64,000 nucleotides of DNA from a halophilic archaeon (GCA_003298465.1 QNGA01000007.1:1-64000); one strand, 5' to 3'. Shown: positions 17,868 to 27,391, counted from the first letter of the stretch. The notes: generated by a model not told the origin, from the letters alone. Translations and numbers: made by a program.

Positions 17868-18452
17868 ATGCATCGACACGGCCATTTTGGACTTGCGTTG
17901 CTCGCGCTTGCACCTGTGGTCTACGTGCTCGCGAGCACCGGCCAGCCCGCTCTTGCCCTCCTGGTCGCGGTCGGCGTGATCACAGTCGAACCACTCCCCG
18001 ACAACGACCACTGGATACCAGGCCTCTCCCACCGAGGCGTCAGCCATTCGCTCTTTACCGCCGGCATCATCGGCGTCATTTGCGCCGGCTTCGGATGGCT
18101 CATCGGCCGATACATCACTGTCCCGCTCGCTGAGTGGTTGGAGGCGACGACGGCCGAGATCGACGCCGCGAGCACTGCCATCGTGATCGACCAGTTGGCA
18201 GCTCTAGATCCATCGACGCTCACATTCGCTGGGTTCGCGGTGGGCGTCGGCGGGATCTGCGTGCATTTAGCCGGTGATATCATCACGACGAGTGGCATCC
18301 AGCCGTTCCTGCCGTTCTCTCGTCGGCGAGTGTCTCTGTCGGGGCTTCGCGCCGACAGCATGCTCGCGAACAGCGTGCTGTTTCTCGCTGGCACCGTCGC
18401 GATGGCCACCGTCGGCTACGCGCTCTCACCGTTCGCAGGAGGACTCCCATGA
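17868..18452 (+). CDS. YdjM-like membrane protein (metal-dependent hydrolase family)
   Basis: This 194-residue protein has four or five membrane helices and the YdjM/DUF457 landmarks: an N-terminal HRHGHFGLALL, VEPLPDNDHWIPGLSHRGVS then HSLF, and a further HLAGDIITT. The conserved His/Asp residues near the membrane suggest a metal site, but no reaction is established for the family. Its stop overlaps the start of the exported beta-helix protein (ATGA), so the two genes form a translationally coupled pair. The pair is more GC-rich than its flanks. Confidence 0.85.
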   Translation: MHRHGHFGLALLALAPVVYVLASTGQPALALLVAVGVITVEPLPDNDHWIPGLSHRGVSHSLFTAGIIGVICAGFGWLIGRYITVPLAEWLEATTAEIDAASTAIVIDQLAALDPSTLTFAGFAVGVGGICVHLAGDIITTSGIQPFLPFSRRRVSLSGLRADSMLANSVLFLAGTVAMATVGYALSPFAGGLP

Positions 18453-19789
18453 TTCAGGACACTAATGGCGACCAGCAGGATGGACGGACGCGCCGAGACG
18501 TGCTCAAGCAAACGGGCGCGGTCGGCACAGCCGTCGCGAGTAGCGGCTGTATCGGCATCCTTGGCGGCGGTGGTAGCGGCGTCCCGGCCCAGACAGGTAA
18601 CAATAGCACGCAGGGAAAGGGCGTGAAATTCCCGGCAGCGCTCAGCGCTAAGCAGTACGCTAGCGTGTTCGAGAATGTCGTGAACATGGTCGAGGCCGGG
18701 GCCGACCCCGAGGGCAACGAGGATGTTGTGCCGGTCATCGAGCAGGAATTGCAGAGTGATACGCTGCTGTACTTCCCGCAGGGCCGGTACAAGATGAACT
18801 CGCAGGTCTCCCGTCGTGGCGAGACGAACCTAGGCCTCATCGGCAATAGCGCAGTGCTCGCCCACGGCGAAGTCAACGACATCAAGGGGTTCACCGTCAC
18901 AGAAGGCGAGTTCGAGGGGAAGGCCCAGCACTTCAAAATCGGGAGTGGCGGCAACCCGCATAATGGGAAGTTCGTGTTTGGCGGGTTCACGATGGATTGG
19001 CGCGGCGAGAACACGGGGATGCAGATACTGAACCACCACACGACGGGTGTATCTGAAATCGCGAACGTACGCCAGCTTGGCGTGCACGACCTCGGTTGTC
19101 AGGGACCATTTCGGGCCAATCCCGCCACCAAGGACGCGAAGATCCAGGTCCGGAACGTCGACATTCGATATGGCGGTCTGACCTACCAGAAGACGATCAA
19201 CGAGCGGACCACGGACAGCGGCGGTGGTGGCTTCGGTCGCAGCTGGGCAACGTCAGGAATTACGATGCATCCCCAGACGAAAGGCTACCTCCGCGTGCAG
19301 AACATGTACGTCGGCGGGTGGCCTGACAACGGCATCTATCTCGTCGGTGGCAGCAAAACGCGGTCAGGGACGGTCGAAGTCGTCAATTCTGTCGCAGCGA
19401 ACTCGCATGCCTCCAATATCCGGATTGGTGGGCAGAACTCGAAAATCGCCAACTGCACCGTCGTCACCGACGAGAAATTCAGCAAACACTACTTTGAGCA
19501 GCGCCCGATTCGCCTGGATAACGGCAGTTGCAGCATCAAGAACACCCAGATCATCCAGAAGAAACCCACTGGGTGGAGTATCACTGTCCAACATGCAGTC
19601 GAGAAGGCTGTGCTGAACAACATCAGTATCGCGATCTACAACACGCCGATGACCGCGCTTGTGATCGACCCAGCGGCGGACAGTGTGGTGGTCAAGAACG
19701 TCGACATCAAGACGCCGGGATGGCCGGGATCACGGCCGATGCTCATCCAAGGCAGCGGTGATGTGATGCAGAATATCTCCGTTTCATAG
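18449..19789 (+). CDS. Tat-exported lipoprotein with parallel beta-helix (pectate-lyase-like)
   Basis: A 446-residue protein. The N-terminus has a twin-arginine motif (TRRDVLKQTGAVGTAVASSG) ending in a lipobox Cys, then a Gly/Ser/Thr linker. The rest is built from short repeating strands (LRVQNMYVGGWPDNGIYLVG, SNIRIGGQNSKIANCTVV, SVVVKNVDIKTPGWPG), as in right-handed beta-helix carbohydrate-active proteins. VPVIEQELQSDTLLYFPQGR resembles the start of pectate-lyase-like domains. It probably acts on or binds a surface polysaccharide; the catalytic residues cannot be identified. It is coupled to the YdjM-like gene. Confidence 0.8.
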   Translation: MIQDTNGDQQDGRTRRDVLKQTGAVGTAVASSGCIGILGGGGSGVPAQTGNNSTQGKGVKFPAALSAKQYASVFENVVNMVEAGADPEGNEDVVPVIEQELQSDTLLYFPQGRYKMNSQVSRRGETNLGLIGNSAVLAHGEVNDIKGFTVTEGEFEGKAQHFKIGSGGNPHNGKFVFGGFTMDWRGENTGMQILNHHTTGVSEIANVRQLGVHDLGCQGPFRANPATKDAKIQVRNVDIRYGGLTYQKTINERTTDSGGGGFGRSWATSGITMHPQTKGYLRVQNMYVGGWPDNGIYLVGGSKTRSGTVEVVNSVAANSHASNIRIGGQNSKIANCTVVTDEKFSKHYFEQRPIRLDNGSCSIKNTQIIQKKPTGWSITVQHAVEKAVLNNISIAIYNTPMTALVIDPAADSVVVKNVDIKTPGWPGSRPMLIQGSGDVMQNISVS

Positions 19790-19823
19790 CCGCATAGTGC
19801 ATTCTATAGAAGGCCTCTTCAGA

Positions 19824-20045
19824 TTATCTGGTGTACTTTGCAGTAGCTACGTAGGACACGTAGAGAACTGGCGCCATGATGAGAAAGGCCAGCCATAATC
19901 CCGGGTCGACGATAATTTCAGTGAACGGGCGGTGCAGTTGGACGATCTTTGCCCAAGCGAATACCCCAATAAGGAGTATCCCAAGAACAACTATACCACC
20001 AAGCAAGGGCCTCTCTTTCAGATATTCGTTCAGTCTGTTCGTCAC
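19824..20045 (-). CDS. Small two-helix membrane protein
   Basis: A 73-residue protein with a short charged N-terminus (MTNRLNEYLKERP) and two hydrophobic helices, about 15-32 (GGIVVLGILLIGVFAWAK) and 47-66 (GLWLAFLIMAPVLYVSYVAT). No motif is recognised. It is convergent with the beta-helix gene and has no operon partner. Confidence 0.6.
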   Translation of the reverse strand: MTNRLNEYLKERPLLGGIVVLGILLIGVFAWAKIVQLHRPFTEIIVDPGLWLAFLIMAPVLYVSYVATAKYTR

Positions 20046-20229
20046 GTTTCATTCTCTGTTCAGAGTGTACTAGTAGTTTACTTCTAGAAATTTTTCCAGC
20101 TGGCCAGGATTGACGATCAACCCCTATTCGTACCTAGCGACTGAACTGCTGTGTAGGGACTATGCCGAATACATGATTCCTATTTAGATAGCAATTGAAA
20201 ATATCATAAGAGGCTTAATAGAGCCAAAA

Positions 20230-20502
20230 TCAGTATTTGATCGGGAGTACTGCTTTAACGGCGACACGGGCTATATAGCCTGATATGAGCATCATTGGGA
20301 GTACGAGGAGTGACCCAGTTTGAAACCCCATATATGATTCCGCAGCTACAAGTAGTATTCCCATCACAATACCGAACACAAGGATACCCACAATCATCAC
20401 CATAGTCAGGGCTTTGACAATGGCCCAATGCCGTCGCAGCATGTCCTTTGCGCCTTCCTCGTGGGGATGGGCGCGGTCGGGAGTCCGTTGGATGAGTCGC
20501 AT
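20230..20502 (-). CDS. Small membrane protein in operon with an HTH gene
   Basis: This 90-residue protein has a basic N-terminus and two hydrophobic helices (about 31-54 and 61-80: LTMVMIVGILVFGIVMGILL, GSLLVLPMMLISGYIARVAV). It starts 4 bp after the stop of the upstream winged-helix gene on the same strand, so the two are surely co-transcribed. Function is unknown; pairing of a small HTH protein with a membrane protein recurs in archaeal mobile elements. Confidence 0.7.
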   Translation of the reverse strand: MRLIQRTPDRAHPHEEGAKDMLRRHWAIVKALTMVMIVGILVFGIVMGILLVAAESYMGFQTGSLLVLPMMLISGYIARVAVKAVLPIKY

Positions 20503-20506
20503 AGTA

Positions 20507-20725
20507 TCAATCGTTGGAATCAGATGTTCTGGGATCGTGTTTCAACTCATAGAGCGCTGAGGTTTCGTGGACTTTTTCGACATAATCTGCAGCCAGCAGG
20601 ACCTTCATATTTGTGTATATATGCTGACTAGAATAGTTGAGTTCGTCAGACATCATCGCTTGCGTCGCGCGGCCGTCGTGTAGCAGGTCAAGAATCTGCT
20701 CGTGGACATCGTCGAGTTCGACCAT
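20507..20725 (-). CDS. Small winged-helix DNA-binding protein
   Basis: A 72-residue protein whose whole length fits a winged helix: DVHEQILDLLHDGRATQAMM, DELNYSSQHIYTNMKVLLAA, then DYVEKVHETSALYELKHD. It resembles the small PhiH1-repressor-like proteins of haloarchaeal mobile elements. It is divergent from the pilin-like gene at 20875; the AT-rich 150 bp between them is the likely shared control region. Confidence 0.75.
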   Translation of the reverse strand: MVELDDVHEQILDLLHDGRATQAMMSDELNYSSQHIYTNMKVLLAADYVEKVHETSALYELKHDPRTSDSND

Positions 20726-20874
20726 GTCTCTGTTCTCCTAGTTTGTTCCTAAAGCATTTTTCCAAAATCAAATTGATATCATAATTTGCTATTCTATTTG
20801 TACTTCATAACAGTTAGATCAATAACTAATGCCCCAAAATATAACTAGCAATGTCTAGTAAGCATAGATGAATT
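20726..20874. promoter_or_regulatory. AT-rich divergent control region
   Basis: These 149 bases lie between the diverging HTH gene and pilin-like gene and are far more AT-rich than the coding flanks, with TATA-like stretches near 20760-20800 and 20835-20850. Two archaeal promoters facing apart are expected here. No operator repeat stands out. Confidence 0.45.
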
Positions 20875-21291
20875 ATGACAACTAGTACTAGGTTATCGGG
20901 CGGAATAAAGCGGATTGGTAAATACGCAGTCCCTCCACGCCTTGTCCAGGCTATCACGCTTCTTTTCCTCACCTCCGTCCCGGCTTTTGCCCAGGACGGC
21001 GGCAGTGGCGGGAAAGCCGGCCAACTCATGTGCCAGGCTGGCCTCGGCCAGTTGCTTACCATCGGATTCGGGCTGCTGACGATCCTCCTCGTGGTGACTG
21101 GTGTCTTTCGCATCGGTAACGGCTTCCGGAAGCTGAGTGACCCACGTTCGCAGAAAAAGAGCGAAGGGCGGCAAGGAATCGCAGGCGGAGCACTCGCCTT
21201 TGTCGGGGCGCTTGTCGTCGGTGCTGCCCCGGCCCTTCTGCAGGCGATTGGTCTCTCGACACCCCAGTGCGTGAGTTTCAGTGCCCTGTAG
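20875..21291 (+). CDS. VirB2/TrbC-like pilin candidate of a conjugation module
   Basis: This 138-residue protein has a signal peptide (PRLVQAITLLFLTSVPAFAQ) followed by two hydrophobic segments around a basic loop (GQLLTIGFGLLTILLVVTGV, KLSDPRSQKKSEGRQG, GIAGGALAFVGALVVGAAPA). Small exported proteins with two helices and a basic loop are typical of conjugative pilins and minor transfer proteins. The position upstream of a transfer-ATPase remnant supports this. One Cys lies after the signal and one near the C-terminus. Assignment as pilin is an inference. Confidence 0.6.
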   Translation: MTTSTRLSGGIKRIGKYAVPPRLVQAITLLFLTSVPAFAQDGGSGGKAGQLMCQAGLGQLLTIGFGLLTILLVVTGVFRIGNGFRKLSDPRSQKKSEGRQGIAGGALAFVGALVVGAAPALLQAIGLSTPQCVSFSAL

Positions 21292-21302
21292 GAGGTGCAA
21301 GC

Positions 21303-21436
21303 ATGTGGACCGTCTCCCAATTGCCTGTGGTCGCACGTCGGTCACAGGTCCTTGCTGCTGTCCTCGCAGTATGCATCGTCGCTCCCGTGTTTGCAAGCCC
21401 TGCTCTCGCTCTCTCTCACGATCCTGTTCAGCAAAG
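21303..21436 (+). pseudogene. 5' fragment of an exported protein, cut by a deletion
   Basis: The ATG at 21303 opens MWTVSQLPVVARRSQVLAAV then LAVCIVAPVFASPALALSHD, a good signal peptide. After about 21436 the frame continues as Ser/Arg-rich nonsense, while the adjacent frame becomes a transfer ATPase. The gene has lost everything after its first 45 or so codons. Confidence 0.6.
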
Positions 21437-23971
21437 ATTGAGCCGGGCAGCGACGAGTTCGAGAAATCGGTCGCGATCAACTTCTTGGACGTCCCCGAGT
21501 GCAACACGGAAGCCGAACGCGAGCGTGGGATAGAAGACCGCTTAGAAGTCCTGAAGGCGATTTTCGACAATGACGAGTATTGGGGGATCAACATGGAGTC
21601 AATCACGGAGTCGATGGGCCGAGCGATGCTCCGGCACAACGCTCAGGCCAACGACCCCCAGGACTACTACTCGATTATCGATTTCTACTTCGTACTCTTG
21701 CTCCAGCAGCGCCGCGAAGCATTCGCCGAAGAAGTTGATGACCCGTTCGTGGCGGAGTTCGTGACCGAGATTGCCGACATGGACGACGACGACGTGCGGC
21801 CGCTGCTCAAGCGGATCAAATCCTGGGTTGAGAACGGGATCATTCGTCGCATTGCTGCCTGCCGTGAGTCCACGATCGACTTCCGGGAGATCATTGACGA
21901 CAACAAGATCGTCATCGTCCGGACGCCAGTGTCGAACGACGACATCAAGCAGATGATTTCACTCGGGACGATGCGCCCCATCTGGACCGCCGTACAGAAC
22001 AAGTCCTTCGAGGGCAAAGAGCGCGAGCCGTTCTTCGCGATCTTCGACGAGGCCGACAAGGTACTCAACGAGAATCTGGACGTCGCGGACATGCTGGCGC
22101 GTGCTCGCTCGATGAAACTCTCGGTCACGTTGGCGTGCCAGTATCCGACCCAGCTCGCAGAAGCGGGCGTGCTAAAAGCGGTCGAGAACAACTGCAATAA
22201 CCTCCAGGCGTTCCGCGTCAACGACGACGATGACGCCCGGCCGCTCATGAAACGGTTCCGGGGCTACGACGTTGAAGACCTGATTGAGACGGAGAACTAC
22301 CACATCTGGACGCGAGTACCCCTCGAAAGCGGCGGCTACAGCGACCCACTGAAGCTCAGCACATTCCCCCCGTATCCGCCGCTCCGGTCGGACGACGAAG
22401 TAGACGAGATAATCCGTGAGAGTTTGGACCGCTACGGTCGCGAGCCGTTGACAGACGAGGAGATACAGCAGAACCTCCACTTTGGCGAGTTCGAAGAAAC
22501 GATTGCAACGACGCCCGACCAGCACCAGACCGAAGAAGGCGAACCGGACACAATCACCGACCACGACGTGCTCGAAGCGCTCTTTGTAGCAGCAGTCGAG
22601 GCAACGGACAACGGGATGGGCAGCGTTCCAGTGCGCGAGATCGAGGCCGAATGCAAGCGTCGGACGAACTACGACAACTATCCGGCGTTCACAAATCTCG
22701 TGGTCGAGAAGCTAGGTGGCGCAGTCGAAACCCAGCGAGCAGATGGGGAGGTTATCGCGTCGCTCACCAAGCAGGGCCATACGCAGTTGTTCGAGCAGGA
22801 CACGGGTGCGGGCGGCAGCGGCGGTGGCGAAGAGCATCGCTGGGTGCTGAGTGAGAGCTTCAAGGCGTTCACACGGCTTGGGTACCGGGTGGATCTGCCG
22901 AGTCAGGACGCGGGTGGGGAGCTTCCTGACGGCGTGGCGGACATGCCGATTGACCCAACGACCGAAGACACACTGCCCGAGATCGAGGCCAAGCGCGAAC
23001 AGCTGATCGAGCAGTACCGAGACCTCTACGAGTTCTCGGACGGCCGGCACGTCAGCATCGAGGCAGAGACGACGACGATCAGACGGCCGATGCAGACGCT
23101 GACGAACCTTCGGAAGGCTATAGATGCCGGCCGTAAATGCGTGTTCACGACGAAAGACGCCACCGCCTCAAAGGATAGCTTCGCGTACTGGGCGCGGCGG
23201 GGCGAGCGAATCATCTATCGCACGACCGGCCGCGGGGAAGCGATTGAAACTGATTATTCGACGCTCACATTCGCGAGCGAAGGCAGCCAGGGCAGTCGCG
23301 TCTTCTACAACAAAGGCGAGGCGGTCGAGCCAGAACCGAACCGGTACGCGCTCCGACCAGCGGTCGACCGCCTGAACAAGGACAACGACACGGTTGAGTG
23401 GCGTGAGAACGGCAAGGAGATCGTCTTAGCCCACGCCAACACCGGCGAGGAGTATGCCCGCTTCGACGGCGTTGACGATGTAGAGACAGCGGATAAGACG
23501 ACGTTCCCTGCCTACTATCACTACGACCCGACCCAAGGGACATACACGGTCTACGTAGGCAGCGAAGAGCGCACCTATGACAATAAAGACGATTGGGCCG
23601 ACGATTGGAAGACCGTGCCGACGCCATTCCTGCCGGAAGCGGAGTTCGACGAGGTGCCAACCGAGGACGATTTCGAGTTCGTGGTGTTCCCCGACGACGA
23701 TAACACGACCTACGACGAGCCGCAGCGCTACGAACAGGGCAAGCTGTGTCCGCTGTTTAGCGACGACAACAACACCAACGACGATGCAGACGAGGACCAG
23801 CCGACGCGAGAGCCGAAGCCAGCGGCCGAGCAAACAGAGTCAGAGACAGCGCCGAGCGATGGGTCGGCGACGGATCCGAGCGGCACTGAGAGTAGAGACA
23901 GCGGGAGCGAAACACCGACCGGGACGGAGGACGAAAAGGACGAAAGCGAGAGCTACGAACAGTTCTTCTAA
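21437..23971 (+). pseudogene. Conjugative transfer ATPase (VirB4/HerA-like), 5'-truncated
   Basis: From about 21437 the frame reads IEPGSDEFEKSVAINFLDVP, and continues for some 840 residues to TAA at 23971. Recognisable parts are EYWGINMESITESMGRAMLR, a Walker B-like PFFAIFDEADKVL, SVTLACQYPTQL and a C-terminal region of unknown fold ending in a Ser/Thr/Glu-rich tail. The Walker A half expected upstream is missing and no native start remains; open sequence continues upstream only in a Cys/Arg-rich shadow frame. This is the C-terminal part of a type IV secretion-like ATPase, left by a deletion that fused it to the signal-peptide gene. Confidence 0.75.
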
Positions 23972-23982
23972 CTACTGATAAG

Positions 23983-24528
23983 TTACTCCGATTCTTGCTG
24001 ACCGTAGGTCGCCAAGTCAACGTCGTTTTCTGACTCAATGTAGTTCCGAATCACCGCCAGCGCATCCCATAGCTCGTCGACCTTGTGGTCAAGTTCTTTC
24101 AGGTCAATGTCATCAGAACTAACGGCATGATCGTCGGTCGTCTCCAAGGCATCCGACTCATCAAGACGTGTCTGTACCTGCGATACCTCCGCCTCAAGCT
24201 TTTCTACCCTGTCTGACAGATCCGTGGGTGTCTCCTGCCGTTCAACAATCTTCTCAGCCACCGCTTCCCCAGCCGGTGTGAGGGTCACGACCTTAGCCGG
24301 AATCTGGTTATTCTCGACCTCAGGCTGCATCACCTCGACTAGCTCACCTGGGACCAATTTCTCACGAAGCCGATATAGAATATGATCGTTGTTCTCCAGG
24401 CCTGTGAGGGCGCGAATCTCGGAAGTGTCTGCGGTGCCGTCCTGCTCAGCAAGCGCCCACAAAATCTCCTGTGACTTCCAGTCAAGCTGTTCTGCGAGCG
24501 GCCGATCATCGTCGGTGCTCTGGCTCAT
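23983..24528 (-). CDS. Winged-helix protein with C-terminal coiled coil
   Basis: This 181-residue protein has an N-terminal winged helix (DWKSQEILWALAEQDGTADT, EIRALTGLENNDHILYRLRE, AKVVTLTPAGEAVAEKI) and a heptad-rich second half (TDLSDRVEKLEAEVSQVQTR, LKELDHKVDELWDALAVIRN) that should form a coiled coil. Similar proteins occur next to conjugation genes of haloarchaeal elements. It is convergent with the ATPase remnant, 11 bp apart, and its start faces the 26-bp repeat region, which it might bind; this is only a hypothesis. Confidence 0.8.
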   Translation of the reverse strand: MSQSTDDDRPLAEQLDWKSQEILWALAEQDGTADTSEIRALTGLENNDHILYRLREKLVPGELVEVMQPEVENNQIPAKVVTLTPAGEAVAEKIVERQETPTDLSDRVEKLEAEVSQVQTRLDESDALETTDDHAVSSDDIDLKELDHKVDELWDALAVIRNYIESENDVDLATYGQQESE

Positions 24529-24779
24529 ATCTTCCTCTCTAACTTCTATATACTTAAATTGGGGTGCTAAATTAAGATACTGAAAATCAGTAGTGAGTAG
24601 TCCGCTTCTAAATTAGGCCCCTGAATTAGTAGCGATTAGAAGCGAAGAGATCGGCGCAACAAAATTAGAAGGAACACGGGACGGTGCACGGTGAGAAGGG
24701 GATACCAAATAGGCGAGAATAGAGCAGTGGATAATGATGGTCGAGAGAGTGAGAGGAAAGCAGGTGAGTGATGAGAGAA

Positions 24780-25175
24780 TGAGAGTGGTCGAGAGGAGAG
24801 GGGATTCAACTGAGAGCGAGAATTCTGGGATTCCAATGATGGCGAGTGAGGGGTGAAGAAGGCATGTTGAGAGAGGGGGATTCTACTGAGTGTCTGCCGG
24901 TGCGAAGCCGACTATATATCAGATACTAGACGTTGAGGTGAGAGCGATAGAGAGTGAGGGGAATCGAGCACGAAGCAGTGAGATAGAGAGAAGCGAACAG
25001 CGAGGACTGAACAAGGAGTGAGAGGTGAAGGGGGGTTCAGATGAGACGAGAGAGGAGGGGGTTCAGGTCTATCTAAGGAGAGTGAAAGGAAAAGGGGACG
25101 ACGAAGACCGACAGCGACTGAGAGCGACAGAAGGGGGGTATCCAAATTGACGAGGAAAAGCCGTGTTCCAACTGA
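24780..25175. repeat. Left array: GGGATTC-type cores in purine-rich DNA
   Basis: Cores GGGATTC or GGGTTC occur at 24801, 24827, 24877, 25033 and 25059, with GTGTTCC at 25163. Spacing is exactly 26 bp for 24801/24827 and 25033/25059, and six times 26 bp for 24877 to 25033. Several cores are followed by AACTGAG or TACTGAG. The strand shown is very rich in G and A throughout. The core is the reverse complement of the core in the right array. Confidence 0.65.
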
Positions 25176-25474
25176 GCGAGACAGCAGACGTATCAGGTAT
25201 AATAGAGGGCAGTGAAAGGAGAGGGAGCAAGACGAGTAGAAGTAAGGCAGCACATCGATGACGGGGCTAGATCACGGTGGAGGCAATGAGGAATGAGAGC
25301 AAACAGCGGCCAGGAGAGAATATCAAACAGAGAATGGAATCAGGAAGAAGCGCCGAGACAACGAGGGCTAACAGCGGCCAGCAATTCACTCGAAACATGG
25401 AGTGATCACCACCCAAGATCACGTCGACAGAGACACTCGATCAAACAGCACCAGGAAGAGGAATCCCGACAGTC

Positions 25475-25885
25475 GAATCCTCAACCGAAGCGAGACAATC
25501 GAAGCCACTAGCTGAAATCGAAATCTGAATCCTGCTACTAGGTCGAAAAAGTGAATCCCAGGCCGGGAGCAAGAACACGAATCTGACAACGGAGTCGATA
25601 AAATGAATCCCAGGTCTAGAACGAGAAGCGGAATCCAACAGCAGAGTCGGCTAGCTGAATCCCAGACCAGGAGCGAAAAGAGGAATCCCAGGGCTGTCTC
25701 GACGATCTGAATCCGAAACGGAAACTCGAAACGGCAGCGCCAGTACCGGGGCAGACACATCCCCGACAGCTCTAGCAGAACGAACCCCGGATCAGTCGAG
25801 ACAGAATGAACCCCGAAGAGGCAAGACGAGAGGGAACCCCAAATCAATCGAGACGAGGGGCCCCGACAGGACTCAGCTAGTAGCG
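25475..25885. repeat. Right array: 26-bp-periodic GAATCC repeats
   Basis: Ten units start exactly 26 bp apart at 25475, 25501, 25527, 25553, 25579, 25605, 25631, 25657, 25683 and 25709. Each opens with GAATCC or a one-base variant (GAAGCC at 25501, GAATCT at 25579). Many carry TCGA or a variant about 16-20 bases into the unit. After a gap, GAACCCC units follow at 25782, 25808 and 25834, again 26 bp apart, with a weak one at 25860. The rest of each unit is variable but purine-rich. A unit of 26 is not a multiple of 3, so it is not a protein repeat. Confidence 0.8.
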
Positions 25886-26303
25886 AAACCAGACACAACG
25901 ACACATTCAGGATACAGCAAACAACGACATCTCGAGCAGTCAATCATAGCGCCACACAATCATCCATACATCTAGCTCCCTGGCTTCCTTTGCGCTAGCC
26001 ACGTCTGTCCCTCATCGCGAGTGCGCCTCTTGGACTACCGTGAGAACAAACGGATAGTGAGGATTCAGACCGACGTCTCATTCACAAGCGTCGGCATAGC
26101 TGGTGCTCGAAATTCAGGTCTCGGAAGGAAACACCGCGAGGATCGTCCGTCGTATCTATCCCTTGTCGCCAGAACCACTTAAAGAGAAGACCAGAGATTC
26201 GACCATAGCAGACAACGTCGGTCGGAGCAGCACGGGACGGTCGCCAGAGAAAACACAAGGAAGCGGTCGGTCAAAAACACGCCGAGACGACTGTTCGGAC
26301 GAG

Positions 26304-26528
26304 TTACAGGCCAAGCGCCTGAACTACGTCCCAGAACATCGGTTCAAGTCCAAGTGCTTGGACCACCACTGCGAGGCTAGTACCAAGGAGTGCGACGAGA
26401 AGCGGCGGCACAATCGGGAAACCTCGCCGTCCCTCCGTGGGATCTTCGTCCCACGGGTCTTGCCACGAAGGATGATAGACCTCGTAGCCGTCAGGAATCT
26501 CATCATCGGTCGTCTCGTCGTCTGTCAT
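26304..26528 (-). CDS. Small one-helix membrane protein
   Basis: From ATG 26528 (MTDDETTDDEIPDGYEVYHP) the protein has 74 residues: an acidic N-terminus, a FPIVPPLLVALLGTSLAVVV helix, and a tail in which VVQALGL appears twice. The acidic start is typical of a native haloarchaeal protein. It is divergent from the nuclease lipoprotein gene, about 105 bp away. Confidence 0.55.
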   Translation of the reverse strand: MTDDETTDDEIPDGYEVYHPSWQDPWDEDPTEGRRGFPIVPPLLVALLGTSLAVVVQALGLEPMFWDVVQALGL

Positions 26529-26632
26529 ACCAGCACCATTGCGAACAACTAGGGATAAAGCTGGCGACGACGCCCCTTGCGTCATTATTCGCAATCCCAA
26601 ATGGTGAACTAACCAGAGCAGCGACCCCACGT

Positions 26633-27391
26633 ATGGCGCGATCACTTCCCATTCTCAGTCTTGCCCTTCTGGTTGTGCTCGCCGGCTGTCTCGGCGGCCT
26701 TGGACTTGGCGACAACACTCAGACCACCACAACGCAGACATCCGCCACCGAGTCAACAACTCCGACGGCCAGCACGACCACGACGACCCAGACGACCCAG
26801 ACGACCACCACGATCACGTCGACGGCGACCCCAACCAGCACCTCTACGACCACGACCGCAACCCAGACAGAGATGAGGACTACGACCTTGGTCGCCCGAA
26901 ACACGTCAGCGCATATCGACCCGCCGGACGACGGAGACAGATTCAAAGCCCGCGTTGTGAAGGTGCTGGGCCCGGAGACGATCAAGATCAAACGAGAGAG
27001 TGGTAAGACGGTCGTCGTGGACCTCATCGGGATTGAGACGCCAGAGTCAGCGGGGAACACGAACCCGACGGCGTTTGAGGGTGTGCCGTCGTCACAGCAG
27101 GGCCGCCAGTTGCTCGGCCAGATTCACAACCGCGCACTCAGCTATACCAAATCACAGCTCCGCCAGCAGGTCGTGACGGTCGCGACCGACCCCGAGGTGG
27201 GCAAGACCGATGACGGCCACCTACGAGCCTACGTCTACATCGGCGATTTCATGTATAACAGCCAGTTGCTCCGCATCGGCTATGCTCGCGTCACAGACAG
27301 CGAGTTCAGCAAGCGCCCGCTTTTCATGCAGAAGATGCAGTCGGCCCAGCAGAACGGCTACGGCCTCTGGAGCGCGAATCAGACGGCGTGA
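26633..27391 (+). CDS. Staphylococcal-nuclease-like (SNase) lipoprotein
   Basis: From ATG 26633 the protein has 252 residues. It begins with a Sec-type signal and lipobox (LPILSLALLVVLAGCLGG), then about 60 residues of nearly pure Thr/Ser/Gln stalk. The catalytic domain follows: FKARVVKVLGPETIKIKR, VVVDLIGIETPES, RAYVYIGDFMYNSQLLRIGY and a C-terminal LFMQKMQSAQQNGYGLWS. These match the SNase fold, which cleaves nucleic acids with calcium. It should sit outside the cell on a glycosylatable stalk and could degrade environmental DNA. The earlier frame from 26390 lacks a signal and is unlikely. Confidence 0.88.
   Translation: MARSLPILSLALLVVLAGCLGGLGLGDNTQTTTTQTSATESTTPTASTTTTTQTTQTTTTITSTATPTSTSTTTTATQTEMRTTTLVARNTSAHIDPPDDGDRFKARVVKVLGPETIKIKRESGKTVVVDLIGIETPESAGNTNPTAFEGVPSSQQGRQLLGQIHNRALSYTKSQLRQQVVTVATDPEVGKTDDGHLRAYVYIGDFMYNSQLLRIGYARVTDSEFSKRPLFMQKMQSAQQNGYGLWSANQTA

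Noticed and set aside
25475..25885. A CRISPR array in the periodic repeat region
   Set aside because: The unit is only 26 bp in total and only about 6-8 bases are conserved. There is no repeat/spacer alternation of the usual 55-75 bp period and no cas gene.
25419..25943. A 174-residue frame on the minus strand through the right array
   Set aside because: It is Leu/Ser/Cys-rich because it reads a purine-rich strand in antisense. The 26-bp period is not a multiple of 3 and there is no family resemblance.
26103..26552. A 149-residue plus-strand frame before the nuclease gene
   Set aside because: It is basic and irregular in composition, unlike haloarchaeal proteins. The minus-strand frame from 26528 has a better acidic and membrane-helix profile.
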